A DNA stretch of 52,661 bases from Lentisphaerae bacterium ADurb.BinA184 (GTDB taxonomy: Bacteria > Verrucomicrobiota > Lentisphaeria > Oligosphaerales > MVZH01). The stretch's first letter is position 1; each line of letters starts with the position of its first letter. The translations under genes and the position numbers were made by a program. This document shows positions 35,941 through 43,826 of the stretch, one piece after another. The notes beneath the pieces were generated by a model. The model did not search any database. It was not told the DNA's origin and worked only from the letters and a program-made list of their open reading frames with translations. The stretch spans positions 1 through 52,661 of the forward strand of contig MVZH01000004.1 of the NCBI GenBank assembly GCA_002068325.1. Direction: 5' to 3'.

Positions 35941-36048
35941 GGTACGGTTTCTCTTCCGGCCGCACAGGGGCAGGCCTGCGCCGAAACCACGTAACATAGC
36001 CCTCCAAGCCACGCCACGCGACACCGGCCCGCTTGACCGCCTGGGGGG

Positions 36049-36555
36049 TCAGCCCCGTCCCTGCCCGCCGCCAAGCCGCTTTGTGTAGACGACCTTGTCG
36101 TCGCCGGGGGCGTAGAACTCCCTGAGCCGGGCTTCCTCGATGTAGCCCAGCTTGAGGTAGAAGCCGCGCGTCGAGTCGTACAACCCCCGGCCCGAGGTTT
36201 CGAGAACGGAGATGCGCCCGCCCAGCCCGGCGATGCGCGATTCGGCGTCCTGGAGCAGGGCCCGGCCAATGCCCTTGCCCTGCTCGCCCCGGTCAACCGC
36301 AATCCAGTAGATGTCGTACGTCCCAATGGTGCACGGCGTGTGGCCGAAGCAGACCCAGCCGACCGGGCGCCCGGCCAGCAGCGCGGTGTAGGACTGGTAG
36401 TCGCCGGACGGCCCGTCGCGCAGGGCGTCGTCGAGCACCTCGCGTGCGATCTCGATCTCGTCGTCACGGAAGAATCCGGTGTCGCGGATCAGGGCCAGGA
36501 TGGCGTCACGGTCGGTGGGCTGTGACCAGCGGATGGCGGGGGAAGGGGATGGCAT
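36049..36555 (-). CDS. GNAT-family N-acetyltransferase
   Basis: A 168-residue acyltransferase using acetyl-CoA. The acetyl-CoA-binding motif A is DRGEQGKGIGRALLQ (Q/RxxGxG/A pattern), preceded by the strand YDIYWIAV. STRGFYLKLGYIEEARLREFY gives motif B and the C-terminal strand. It lies on the same strand as the two ATP-grasp genes and the lysine aminomutase gene, but beyond a 488-base repeat-rich gap. One attractive role is acetylating a product of that module, as AblB acetylates beta-lysine after AblA, but this protein is shorter than AblB and the link is only positional. Confidence 0.82.
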   Translation of the reverse strand: MPSPSPAIRWSQPTDRDAILALIRDTGFFRDDEIEIAREVLDDALRDGPSGDYQSYTALLAGRPVGWVCFGHTPCTIGTYDIYWIAVDRGEQGKGIGRALLQDAESRIAGLGGRISVLETSGRGLYDSTRGFYLKLGYIEEARLREFYAPGDDKVVYTKRLGGGQGRG

Positions 36556-36725
36556 GGGGGTGTCCGATGGTGGTGTTTGTCGCGCGGGCGGGGAGCGGGG
36601 GCGGGGGGGCGGGGGAATAGAAAATAGCAGATAGCAGATAGAAAATGGGGGGACAGGATGGAAGATAAGGACTGCGCATGTGAGGATGTAAAGCGCACGC
36701 GGTCAACTGTGGACGGACGAAGGCT

Positions 36726-37072
36726 GAGACTGGCGGCCTTGTCATTTGGCCATGAGCTGATTCGGCCACCGCTTGCCACCTGCCTTTCTCTCGGGACTCG
36801 CCGTGTCCCGTTCCCCATTTTTCTATCTGCTATTTGCTATTTGATATCTGCTATTTGCCCCCTGCCATCCCGCGCCGCGCGCCGCCGCGCGAGCGAACGA
36901 AGAGGGATGGCCGAAGCCGAGACTGGCGGCCTTGTCATTTGGCCATGAGCTGATTCGGCCACCGCTTGCCACCTGCCTGTCTCTCGGGACTCGCCGTGTC
37001 CCGTTCCCCATTTTTCTATCTGCTATTTGCTATCTGCTATCTGCTACTTGCCCCCTGCCATCCCGCGCCGCC
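36726..37072 (+). repeat. 193-bp tandem duplication next to the ATP-grasp gene
   Basis: The segment starting GAGACTGGCGGCC at 36726 recurs at 36919, and the end CCCCCTGCCATCCCGCGCC at 36858 recurs at 37051. Both give an exact offset of 193 bases, with near-identical sequence between. The right copy includes the last codons and TAG stop of the ATP-grasp gene; the left copy carries the same codons detached from the gene, up to about 36890. The rest of 36556-36725 holds AT-rich CTGCTAT-type repeats only. Confidence 0.85.
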
Positions 37073-38084
37073 GCGCGAGTGCGTTGCCGATGACTGTGCG
37101 GACAAAACGGGCGCGGCTGATGTTGCCGGCGGCCAGCGCGGCCATGAACCCGCCGTCCGGGGCAATGTCCGGGTTGGCATTGATCTCGATCACGTACAGG
37201 CGGCCCGCGGCGTCGAGCCGCAGATCAACGCGGGCGTAGTCGCCGCAGCCGCTGGCCTGCCAGGCGCGGAGACAGACCTCGCGCACCTGGCGCGCCAGCC
37301 GCCCGGGAAGCGGGGCGGGGATCACCCGCGGGGTGTGCTGATAGGCGAACGATTCCTCCACCCACTTGGCCGCATAGTCCACCACCCGCGCCCGTTCCGG
37401 CCCGAACGCCGAAAAATCGATCTCGGCAATCGGCAGGACCCGCACACGGTCGCCGGTCTGCAGGACGGACACGTTCAGCTCCCGGTCGCCGACGTACTGC
37501 TCGACGAGCGCCGCCTGCCCGAACTCCCGGTGGATGCCCTCCACGGCTTCCGCCAAGGCAGGGCTTGGCTGCGGGAAGACGGAGGACTCGGCGTGGATGC
37601 CTTCGCTGGCATCGCTGGCGGCAGGCTTGACGATCCAACTCCCCGGTTCCAGGCCCGCCCAGTTGCAGCGCTCGCCCGGCGGCACCGTGATGCCTTTGGG
37701 AACCGGCAGGCCGGCGTCACGCAACACGGATTTGCACCACCCCTTGTCGAGAGTCATCATCAGGCAGCGGCTGCTGCTGCCGGTGCATCCCTTGCCGGAC
37801 GCCCGGCACAGGTCGGGCACCGTGGCGGCGTCGTCCACCCCGCCGGCCAGGGTCTCGACCAGGTTGAAGACGACGCTCTCCGGGGCCGCGGCCAGCGCCG
37901 GCGGCAGATCGGTCAGCCGTTGCACGGCGACCGTGCGGTGAGGTGTCCCGAGGCTGTCCAGGGCCTCGCGGACGACCGCCACTTCGTCCAGCACGCCGGC
38001 CTCGCTCTCGGCGGACGCCGCCTGCCCGGGCATGGAGCCGCCGGGGCGGTTGTGGAGGATCAGGGTGGGAGGGAGTCTGGGCAT
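37044..38084 (-). CDS. ATP-grasp ligase, D-Ala-D-Ala ligase-like (second of a pair)
   Basis: A 346-residue ATP-grasp protein that would activate a carboxylate as acyl-phosphate and join it to an amine. Visible are SWIVKPAASDASEGIH (ATP-binding Lys and glycine-poor loop), ALVEQYVGDRELNVSVL (grasp strand with acidic residues), DYARVDLRLDAAGRLYVIEINANPDI (metal-binding Asp, Glu and Asn, in pieces). The IEIN-NP motif is the family's Mg site. It is not an ordinary Ddl, since substrate-binding motifs differ and a close paralogue is adjacent. The ATG at 38084 is chosen at MPRLPP; an earlier frame extension translates a heptamer repeat. It follows ligase 1 by 145 bases. Confidence 0.85.
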   Translation of the reverse strand: MPRLPPTLILHNRPGGSMPGQAASAESEAGVLDEVAVVREALDSLGTPHRTVAVQRLTDLPPALAAAPESVVFNLVETLAGGVDDAATVPDLCRASGKGCTGSSSRCLMMTLDKGWCKSVLRDAGLPVPKGITVPPGERCNWAGLEPGSWIVKPAASDASEGIHAESSVFPQPSPALAEAVEGIHREFGQAALVEQYVGDRELNVSVLQTGDRVRVLPIAEIDFSAFGPERARVVDYAAKWVEESFAYQHTPRVIPAPLPGRLARQVREVCLRAWQASGCGDYARVDLRLDAAGRLYVIEINANPDIAPDGGFMAALAAGNISRARFVRTVIGNALARRRGMAGGK

Positions 38085-38115
38085 GGCGGCGAGGCGGGGG
38101 CTTCTCGGTCTTTCA

Positions 38116-38157
38116 GGTGGAAGGTGGAAGGTGGAAGGTGGAAGGTGGAAGGTGGAA
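38116..38157 (+). repeat. Six perfect 7-bp tandem repeats
   Basis: GGTGGAA is repeated six times without change just upstream of the second ATP-grasp gene's start (32 bases away on the minus strand). Read leftward it can encode repeated STFHLPP, but that frame is outside the conserved protein. The tract is prone to slippage and lies between two ligase genes. Confidence 0.9.
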
Positions 38158-38229
38158 GCACGGCGGGGGCAGACCATGAAGGCGGACGCCCACGGCCGGT
38201 CGGACTGGAGGATGCCATTTCGCCCACGC

Positions 38230-39234
38230 TCAGCGTGCGAGCTTGGGGCGGCGCGCCTCGGGGATGCGTTCGAGGGCACTCTCAACGATGGCCCGCACCA
38301 GCTCCCGGTAGCTGACCTTCTGCTGCGCGGCGATCATCGGCAGGTCCGAGTGCGACGGCTGCATGCCCGGCAACGGATTGATCTCCATGAAGCTGGGGCG
38401 GCCCTGCGCGTCCAGCCGTACGTCCACCCGCCCGACGTCGCGGCACTCCAGGATGCGGAATGACTGGACGGCCAGCTCCTCGACGGCCTGCCGCAGCGGT
38501 CCCGCCGCCAGCGCCGAGTAGCGGACCAGGTCGTCGCACTTCTCCTTCGTGTGGTAGGAGTAGATGTCGCTGCCCGCGTGGGGCAGAACCTCGATCTCCA
38601 TCGTGCCCAGCGCCCGCGCCCTGCCCCCGGTGCCCAGGATGGCGACCGTGAACTCCCGCCCGGGCAGGTACTCCTCGACCAGGACCGGCTGGTGGAAACG
38701 CGCCAGCAACGCCGCGCAGGTGGCCGCCAGTTGCGACCGGTCCTCGATCCTCGACGTCTGGTCAATGCCCTTGCCGGTACCCTCGGCGTTGGGCTTGGCG
38801 AACAGCGGAAAGGGCAACGCGATGCCGGCCGCCTCGGCGGTGTCCGAGACGAGGGCGTAGCGCGGAGTGCGCAGGCCGGCGGCCGCCACCAGGCGCTTGG
38901 TCATCGTCTTGTCCAACGTCAGCGCGCAGACCAGAGGGTCGGAGCCGGAGTAGGGGATGTCAAAGGCTTCGAGCAGGGCAGGGACCTGGGCCTCGCGGCT
39001 GCGACCATGCATGCCTTCGGCGATGTTGAACACCAGATCCCAGCGCTCGCCGTCGGCCAGCCGCCGGCAGAGGGAACGGGCGGTGCCGATGCGGACCGTC
39101 CGGGCCCCGAGCGAGGTCAGGGTGGCGTCGAGGGCGTTGACGGTCTCGTCGGCGTCGAACTCCGCCACCTGTTCCGGCGAGAAGCCGGCGGCCAGGTACT
39201 CGGAACGCAGGTCGTAGGTCAGGCCAATGTTCAT
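38230..39234 (-). CDS. ATP-grasp ligase, D-Ala-D-Ala ligase-like (first of a pair)
   Basis: A 334-residue ATP-grasp ligase. The N-terminal domain carries WDLVFNIAEGMHGRSREAQVPALLE (in parts), the equivalent of the Ddl N-terminal loop with its EG-GR-RE pattern. ATP-binding parts are LFAKPNAEGTGKGI and VLVEEYLPGREFTVAIL; the metal site is VGRVDVRLDAQGRP then MEINPLPGM. It starts 93 bases after the aminomutase stop on the same strand. With two ligases behind a lysine 2,3-aminomutase, each could couple a different amino acid. Cell-wall D-Ala-D-Ala synthesis is the alternative, less likely for two linked paralogues. Confidence 0.87.
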   Translation of the reverse strand: MNIGLTYDLRSEYLAAGFSPEQVAEFDADETVNALDATLTSLGARTVRIGTARSLCRRLADGERWDLVFNIAEGMHGRSREAQVPALLEAFDIPYSGSDPLVCALTLDKTMTKRLVAAAGLRTPRYALVSDTAEAAGIALPFPLFAKPNAEGTGKGIDQTSRIEDRSQLAATCAALLARFHQPVLVEEYLPGREFTVAILGTGGRARALGTMEIEVLPHAGSDIYSYHTKEKCDDLVRYSALAAGPLRQAVEELAVQSFRILECRDVGRVDVRLDAQGRPSFMEINPLPGMQPSHSDLPMIAAQQKVSYRELVRAIVESALERIPEARRPKLAR

Positions 39235-39327
39235 GCGGGGATGTCAGGGGTGAGCGATTGGGGGGGCAGGGTCAAGATAGGCCGGGAGGCGTCCCCATAC
39301 GGGAAGCGCCCCCCGGCGTCAAGGACT

Positions 39328-40704
39328 TCACTCAAAGACAGCGATGGGCGTGGTCGCGGGCGTGTGTTGCGTCCGGCGCTCATGACGGTCTGTCTTGGCC
39401 GGTTGGATTTTGGGTGCCCGGCCGGCGGCCAGGTCCCATACCGTGGCGGCACCGCGGCCCGTGAGGCCCCGGCCCGGGTCGGTTTCCGGCGTGCAGGGTT
39501 CGGGGTAGCTGATGAGCATGCCCTCGAAGTTGCGCAGCACCGTGTGGGTCGGGCTGGAGCTGACCACGTAGTTGGGCAGGACCGGGATTTTGCCGCCGCC
39601 TCCAGGGGCATCAACGACGTACGTCGGGATCGCCAGCCCGCTCAGGCGGCCGCGCAGGTACTCCATGATCTCGATGCCGCGGCTGATCGGCGTGCGGAAG
39701 TGCTCGACCCCGCGCACCAGGTCGCATTGGAACAGGTAGTACGGGCGCACGCGCATCCGCACCAGGCCGCGGCACAACTCCTCCATCAGCCGCGGATCGT
39801 CGTTGATGCCGTGCAACAGGACCGTTTGGTTGCCCAGCGGGATGCCGGCGTCGGCCAGCCGCGCACACGCCTCGCGCGCCTCGGGCGAGAACTCGTTGGG
39901 GTGGTTGAAATGCGTGTTGATCCAGATCGGGTGGTACCGGCGCAGCATCTCCACCAGCTCCGGGGTGATGCGCATCGGCAGCGTCACCGGCGTCCGTGTG
40001 CCGATCCGGATCACGTCCACCGTGTTGACGGCCCGCACGGTCGCGATGATGCGCTCCAGGGCCGGGGTCGCCATGGTGAGGGGGTCGCCGCCCGACAGGA
40101 TCACGTCGTGGATCTCCGGGTGCGCGCTCAGGTACGCCGAGATGCGCGAGAGCTGGGCCGGGGTGATGCAGGTCTCCCGCTTGCCGGCCACGCGCTTGCG
40201 CGTGCAGTGCCGGCAGTACATCGCACAGGTGGTCGTCGTGATCACCAGGGCGCGGTCGGGATAGCGGTGCACCAGGCCGGGCACCGGCATGTCGTGATCC
40301 TCTTCAAGCGGGTCGTCCTTGAGGAAGGACGGATCCCACAGCTCGTCCACGTTCGGGACGGCCATCTTGAAGACGGGGTCGGCGAAACTGGCCTCGCGGA
40401 TCAGCGAGGCGTAGTACGGCGTGATGGCCAGCGGGAACTTGTCCGCGGCCTCGGCAATGGCCGTCAGGCCTTTCAGCTTGGGGAAGCTGCCAACCAGCTG
40501 GCCAACGGTGCGGATGCGGTTGCGCATCTGCCAGCGCCAGTCGGTCCAGTCGGCCCGGCGGGCCGCTGCGGGAAGGGCGGATGGGGGCGCCACCTGCGTG
40601 GCGGTGAGGAAGGGGGCTGTCTGCCAGCCACTACTACCAGGAGGTTCGTCTTCCGCTGAGGCAACCTCCGGCGTCATCAGCGAGTCCGCATTACTGTCTT
40701 GCAT
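39328..40704 (-). CDS. kamA: Lysine 2,3-aminomutase (radical SAM, PLP)
   Basis: A 458-residue enzyme converting L-lysine to beta-lysine. The radical SAM cluster motif CAMYCRHC is at residues 160-167. The PLP lysine is K372 in DAPGGGGKIPV. By alignment from memory to the clostridial enzyme, D328 (in QCDLV) and D365 (in VVDAPG) match the two aspartates (D293, D330) that hold the substrate's epsilon-amine, which argues for lysine rather than glutamate as substrate. The ~50-residue N-terminal extension is Ser/Pro/Ala-rich and not part of the fold. The small 95-aa gene lies 80 bases upstream, and two ATP-grasp ligases follow; all lie behind the sigma-54 promoter at 41150. Confidence 0.9.
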   Translation of the reverse strand: MQDSNADSLMTPEVASAEDEPPGSSGWQTAPFLTATQVAPPSALPAAARRADWTDWRWQMRNRIRTVGQLVGSFPKLKGLTAIAEAADKFPLAITPYYASLIREASFADPVFKMAVPNVDELWDPSFLKDDPLEEDHDMPVPGLVHRYPDRALVITTTTCAMYCRHCTRKRVAGKRETCITPAQLSRISAYLSAHPEIHDVILSGGDPLTMATPALERIIATVRAVNTVDVIRIGTRTPVTLPMRITPELVEMLRRYHPIWINTHFNHPNEFSPEAREACARLADAGIPLGNQTVLLHGINDDPRLMEELCRGLVRMRVRPYYLFQCDLVRGVEHFRTPISRGIEIMEYLRGRLSGLAIPTYVVDAPGGGGKIPVLPNYVVSSSPTHTVLRNFEGMLISYPEPCTPETDPGRGLTGRGAATVWDLAAGRAPKIQPAKTDRHERRTQHTPATTPIAVFE

Positions 40705-40784
40705 CGTTCGGCTCTAAAACCCTTTCTCTTGTGTTGACCGGACGCAGGCCATCGTCTGCATCCGCATTTCCGACTCGCAACCAC

Positions 40785-41072
40785 TCAGTCCCAGCGCTCC
40801 CACGATGACGGTCTGTCGAGCGCCTCGAACGATTCCACATCCACCGCCTGGCGGCCATCCTCGGCCCGGCCCAGGACGCCGCGGATCCGGACCAGCTCGC
40901 GCAGGTGATGCGTCAGCTCCTCCATGGCGGCACCGCGACGAATAACATAATCGCACTCATCCGCAGTGGCAACCCCGACGGCCACGACGTTGCCTTCGTC
41001 GTCCCAGCTCACCGGGGTCAGAACCCCGGTCAGCTCAACCGTCGCCCGTCTGCCTTTGGCGGACCGAACCAT
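40785..41072 (-). CDS. Small conserved-looking protein at head of the aminomutase operon
   Basis: A 95-residue acidic protein with a beta-rich pattern (ATVELTGVLTPVSWDDEGNVV in parts, then AVGVATADECDYVI, LVRIRGVLGRAEDGRQAVDVESFEAL). The alternation of G-V strands and the VRIRGVLG segment suggest an OB-like fold, but I recognise no family. It is the first gene after the sigma-54 promoter, with a ~65-base leader and a GGGA ribosome site about 6 bases before the ATG. Codon use matches its neighbours, which supports it being real. Confidence 0.6.
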   Translation of the reverse strand: MVRSAKGRRATVELTGVLTPVSWDDEGNVVAVGVATADECDYVIRRGAAMEELTHHLRELVRIRGVLGRAEDGRQAVDVESFEALDRPSSWERWD

Positions 41073-41149
41073 TCAATCCCGTTTCCGCCGGCGTCAGGAT
41101 CCCGGCCGACAAGCAATCCCACACACACACCACGTGACGCAGGAGTCCA

Positions 41150-41166
41150 AGCACGAGGCGTGCCAA
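41150..41166 (-). promoter_or_regulatory. Sigma-54 (-24/-12) promoter of the aminomutase-ligase operon
   Basis: On the minus strand the sequence TTGGCACG-N4-GTGCT matches the RpoN consensus YTGGCACG-N4-TTGCW with a single mismatch (G for T at the first base of the -12 block). The GG and GC doublets have the required spacing. Transcription would start near 41139, about 65 bases before the small 95-aa gene and on towards kamA and the ligases. A sigma-54 activator gene ends at 41392, just upstream. Confidence 0.72.
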
Positions 41167-41248
41167 CTGCACGCGACCCCGTCCCGGCAGAGGCCGCGCC
41201 ACCCCCCCGCCACACTCGGCAGAACGGCGATGGCGGGGGGAATCTCCA

Positions 41249-41269
41249 AACCGCTGGGCCGAATCGGTT
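41249..41269. promoter_or_regulatory. Candidate activator-binding dyad (UAS)
   Basis: AACCG-N11-CGGTT is a perfect inverted repeat about 90 bases upstream of the -24 box, the usual place for the upstream activator sequence of a sigma-54 enhancer-binding protein. The other bases of 41073-41391 show no gene. Confidence 0.45.
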
Positions 41270-41391
41270 ATCAACAGAAGACGCAAAAAAACGGAACTTG
41301 AAGGACTGCTTGTTGCCGATAAACGGAACGTGGAGTTCGCCTTTTCGGCCTCGCCGGCGGCGCCGCGGTCGCCGGCTGGGCGGGGGGCCGG

Positions 41392-42903
41392 TCAGGGCCG
41401 CGCCTTGTAGTCCTCCTTGCGCAGGTCGAGGCGGCGCATGAGCTTGGCCAGCTGGCGGGGGGAGATCCCGGCCGCGCGGGCGGTACGGGCGACCCGTCCG
41501 GCGTGGGCCCGCAGCTGGGCGTCGAGGTAGTGGCGGCGGACACGGTCGAGTCCGGCCCGCTGCGCCTCGGCGAGGGTCTGCGAGGGGTCGGCCGGCCCTT
41601 CCACCGGGCGGCCCGCCGGGCCGGCGCCGGCCATCATCTCGCGCGGGAAGCTGGCCGAGGTCAGGATCGGCGAACGTTCGAGGATGAAGGCCCGCTCGAA
41701 GAGGTTTTCCATCTCGCGCACGTTGCCCGGCCAGGCGTAGGCGGCCAGCGCCTTCATGACATCGGGCGCCACGCCGCGCAGGTTCTTGCCGACCTGGCGG
41801 TTGAATTTGCGCAGGAAGCTGTCGGCCAGCAGCGGCAGGTCTTCGAGCCGTTCGCGCAGGGGGGGGATGGCGATGGGGAAGACGCTGAGCCGGTAGTAGA
41901 GGTCGGAGCGGAACAGGCCGCGGTCGCACAGCGCCTTGAGGTCAACATTGGTGGCGGCGATCACGCGCACGTCCACCTCGACCAGGGCGTCGCTGCCCAG
42001 CCGCTGGACGACGTGATCCTGCACGGCCTGCAGGAGCTTGACCTGGGCGGCCGGCGAAACCGTGCCGATCTCATCGAGGAACAGCGTCCCGCCGCGCGCA
42101 ATCTCGAACTTGCCCAGGCGGCGTTGCATGGCCCCGGTGAAGGCGCCCTTCTCGTAGCCGAACAGCTCGCTCTCCAGCAACGTGTCCGGGATGGCGCCGC
42201 AGTGGACGCTGACGAACGGGGCGTCCTTGCGGTTGCTGTGCTGGTGGATGATCTTGGCCATGACGCCCTTGCCGGTGCCGGTCTCGCCGGTCAGCAGTAC
42301 GGTGGTCTTGGTCGGGGCCGCCAGCTGCATCTCGGAGAGGACTTCCCGCATCCTGGGGCAGCGCGTGCGGATGATCTCCTGGGCGTCGCGGTGCCAGAAC
42401 TCGTCGCGCAGGTAGTCGAGTTCCGCCGCCGTCTGGGCCTGGAGCTGGAGGTTGGCGAGGCAGTCGCTGAGCTGCTCGGCGTCCACGGGAATGGTCAGGT
42501 AGTCACTGGCCCCGGCACGGACCGCCCGCACCGCCTCGCGCAGGGTGTCCTCGCCGGTCAACACCACGAGATCGGTTTCCGGGGCACGCTCCCAGAACTC
42601 CTCGAGCCCGTCGCTGAAGTCCGGGTGGCCGGCGCCGTCCGCACTCTCCGCCAGCAGCCGCAAGTCGGTGAAGGCGACCTCGTAGCGGCGGCTCTTCACG
42701 TGGCTGAGCCAGGCCTGCCGGGTGCCCACCCGATCCACCCGGAAGCTCTGCCCGAGGATGGCGGCAACGGTCTCCGCGACCCGCGGGTCGGGACAGGCGA
42801 CCAGCGCCGGGCTCCTGGCGACGGCGACGCCGGCCGGCGGCCGTTTCGTCGCCTCGGCCTTGCGCGCCTTCGGTCTCGGTTTCCGCGTGTCCTTTGTGCC
42901 CAT
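41392..42903 (-). CDS. Sigma-54 activator with degenerate receiver domain (NtrC-type)
   Basis: A 503-residue enhancer-binding protein in three parts. Residues ~30-150 resemble a response-regulator receiver: D80 (in VAFTDLRLL) stands where the phosphorylated Asp is expected, but the acidic pair after strand 1 is replaced (ACPDP) and the conserved Lys of the K-P motif is Ile (YLTIPV, I138). Residues ~180-420 are the AAA+ domain: Walker A GETGTGKG, ELFGYEKGAFTGA with the sigma-54-contacting GAFTGA loop (253-258), and Walker B GGTLFLDEIG. A Fis-type helix-turn-helix (VARTARAAGISPRQLAKLMRRL, in parts) ends the chain. No sensor kinase is adjacent. It lies directly upstream of the sigma-54 promoter at 41150. 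Confidence 0.92.
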   Translation of the reverse strand: MGTKDTRKPRPKARKAEATKRPPAGVAVARSPALVACPDPRVAETVAAILGQSFRVDRVGTRQAWLSHVKSRRYEVAFTDLRLLAESADGAGHPDFSDGLEEFWERAPETDLVVLTGEDTLREAVRAVRAGASDYLTIPVDAEQLSDCLANLQLQAQTAAELDYLRDEFWHRDAQEIIRTRCPRMREVLSEMQLAAPTKTTVLLTGETGTGKGVMAKIIHQHSNRKDAPFVSVHCGAIPDTLLESELFGYEKGAFTGAMQRRLGKFEIARGGTLFLDEIGTVSPAAQVKLLQAVQDHVVQRLGSDALVEVDVRVIAATNVDLKALCDRGLFRSDLYYRLSVFPIAIPPLRERLEDLPLLADSFLRKFNRQVGKNLRGVAPDVMKALAAYAWPGNVREMENLFERAFILERSPILTSASFPREMMAGAGPAGRPVEGPADPSQTLAEAQRAGLDRVRRHYLDAQLRAHAGRVARTARAAGISPRQLAKLMRRLDLRKEDYKARP

Positions 42904-42977
42904 GGCGAAATCGCCGCCCCTTGCTCGCCGGCGCCGCGTCGCCGTGCCGCCCCATGCCCTGCCGTGCCGCCGCGCCC

Positions 42978-43826
42978 TCAGGTCTGCGGCCGGGGCCGTT
43001 GCCTCCCCGCCCGCGGGCCCGCGCCGCCGGTGCCGGCCTGGGGGCCGCCGATGCCGTCAAAGATGCCGGCAAAATCGGCAAGTTCAAGCAGGGCGATGCG
43101 GCCGCCGTCCCGGGCGCGCTGCCGCTCGGCCGCCGTGTTGTAGCCCCAGGCGGCCAGGCACAGCCGCACGTCCGCCAGGGCGGGATCGTCCGCCAGCGGG
43201 AGCAGGGTGTCGAGACGGTCCTCGACGAAGCAGGCGCCACCGCCGCCCCCCGCCTCCCGCAGGACGTCGCGCAGGATCGCCCGCTTGCTCTTCCCAGCCT
43301 CCAGCCCGTAGATGCACGCCTGCGGAATCCGCACCTCCGCACCGGCCAGCAGCTGCCGGATGAAACGCTCCTGCTTGGTCGAAAGGATGCGCACCGCGGA
43401 CGTTCCCTCGGCCCGCCGCAGGGCCTCGACCACGCCGGGGTAGAAGCGGTGGGCGGCCAGCCAGCCGGGCAGATCCTCCGCGATCCAGGCGTCACGGGTC
43501 GCACCGAACAGCTCCACCATGGCCCCGCGCGTCATCCCCGCCGCCGCGATGACGGCATCAACGCGCCCCTCGAAACCGCCCGCCAGGTCGGCGGCCCCGA
43601 CACCCTCCCAGGCTAGGCGCATGAGGGGGACGGACTGGTAGCCGGTCTCCAGCAGCGGACGCAGGGCGATGAACCGTTCGAGCACCGGCGCCGGGGGGCG
43701 GGGCGTCCGCCAGTCGGGCCACACCTGGCGCCCGGCGCGCCAGGCGGTCAGCCCGGTTTCGGGGGCGCTGTCGCACAGCACCCCGTCAAAGTCCAGGGCG
43801 ACAACCTGGCTGCAGGGCCCGGTCAC
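42978..43826 (-). CDS. HAD-superfamily hydrolase
   Basis: A 282-residue phosphatase-like protein. Motif I is VVALDFDGVLCDS, with the nucleophile Asp and the acid Asp two residues on; motif II is the Thr in RILSTKQ; CFVEDRLDTLL is the region of motif IV. A large helical cap lies between motifs I and II. The GTG at 43826 overlaps the TGA of the NfnB-like gene (GTGA), so translation is coupled and I choose that start over a longer frame. The substrate is not evident; its place at the end of the nfnAB-like operon may be incidental. Confidence 0.82.
   Translation of the reverse strand: MTGPCSQVVALDFDGVLCDSAPETGLTAWRAGRQVWPDWRTPRPPAPVLERFIALRPLLETGYQSVPLMRLAWEGVGAADLAGGFEGRVDAVIAAAGMTRGAMVELFGATRDAWIAEDLPGWLAAHRFYPGVVEALRRAEGTSAVRILSTKQERFIRQLLAGAEVRIPQACIYGLEAGKSKRAILRDVLREAGGGGGACFVEDRLDTLLPLADDPALADVRLCLAAWGYNTAAERQRARDGGRIALLELADFAGIFDGIGGPQAGTGGAGPRAGRQRPRPQT

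Noticed and set aside
37044..38285. Longer N-terminus for the second ATP-grasp ligase
   Set aside because: The extra ~67 residues translate the GGTGGAA tandem repeat and basic junk; the conserved fold starts at 38084.
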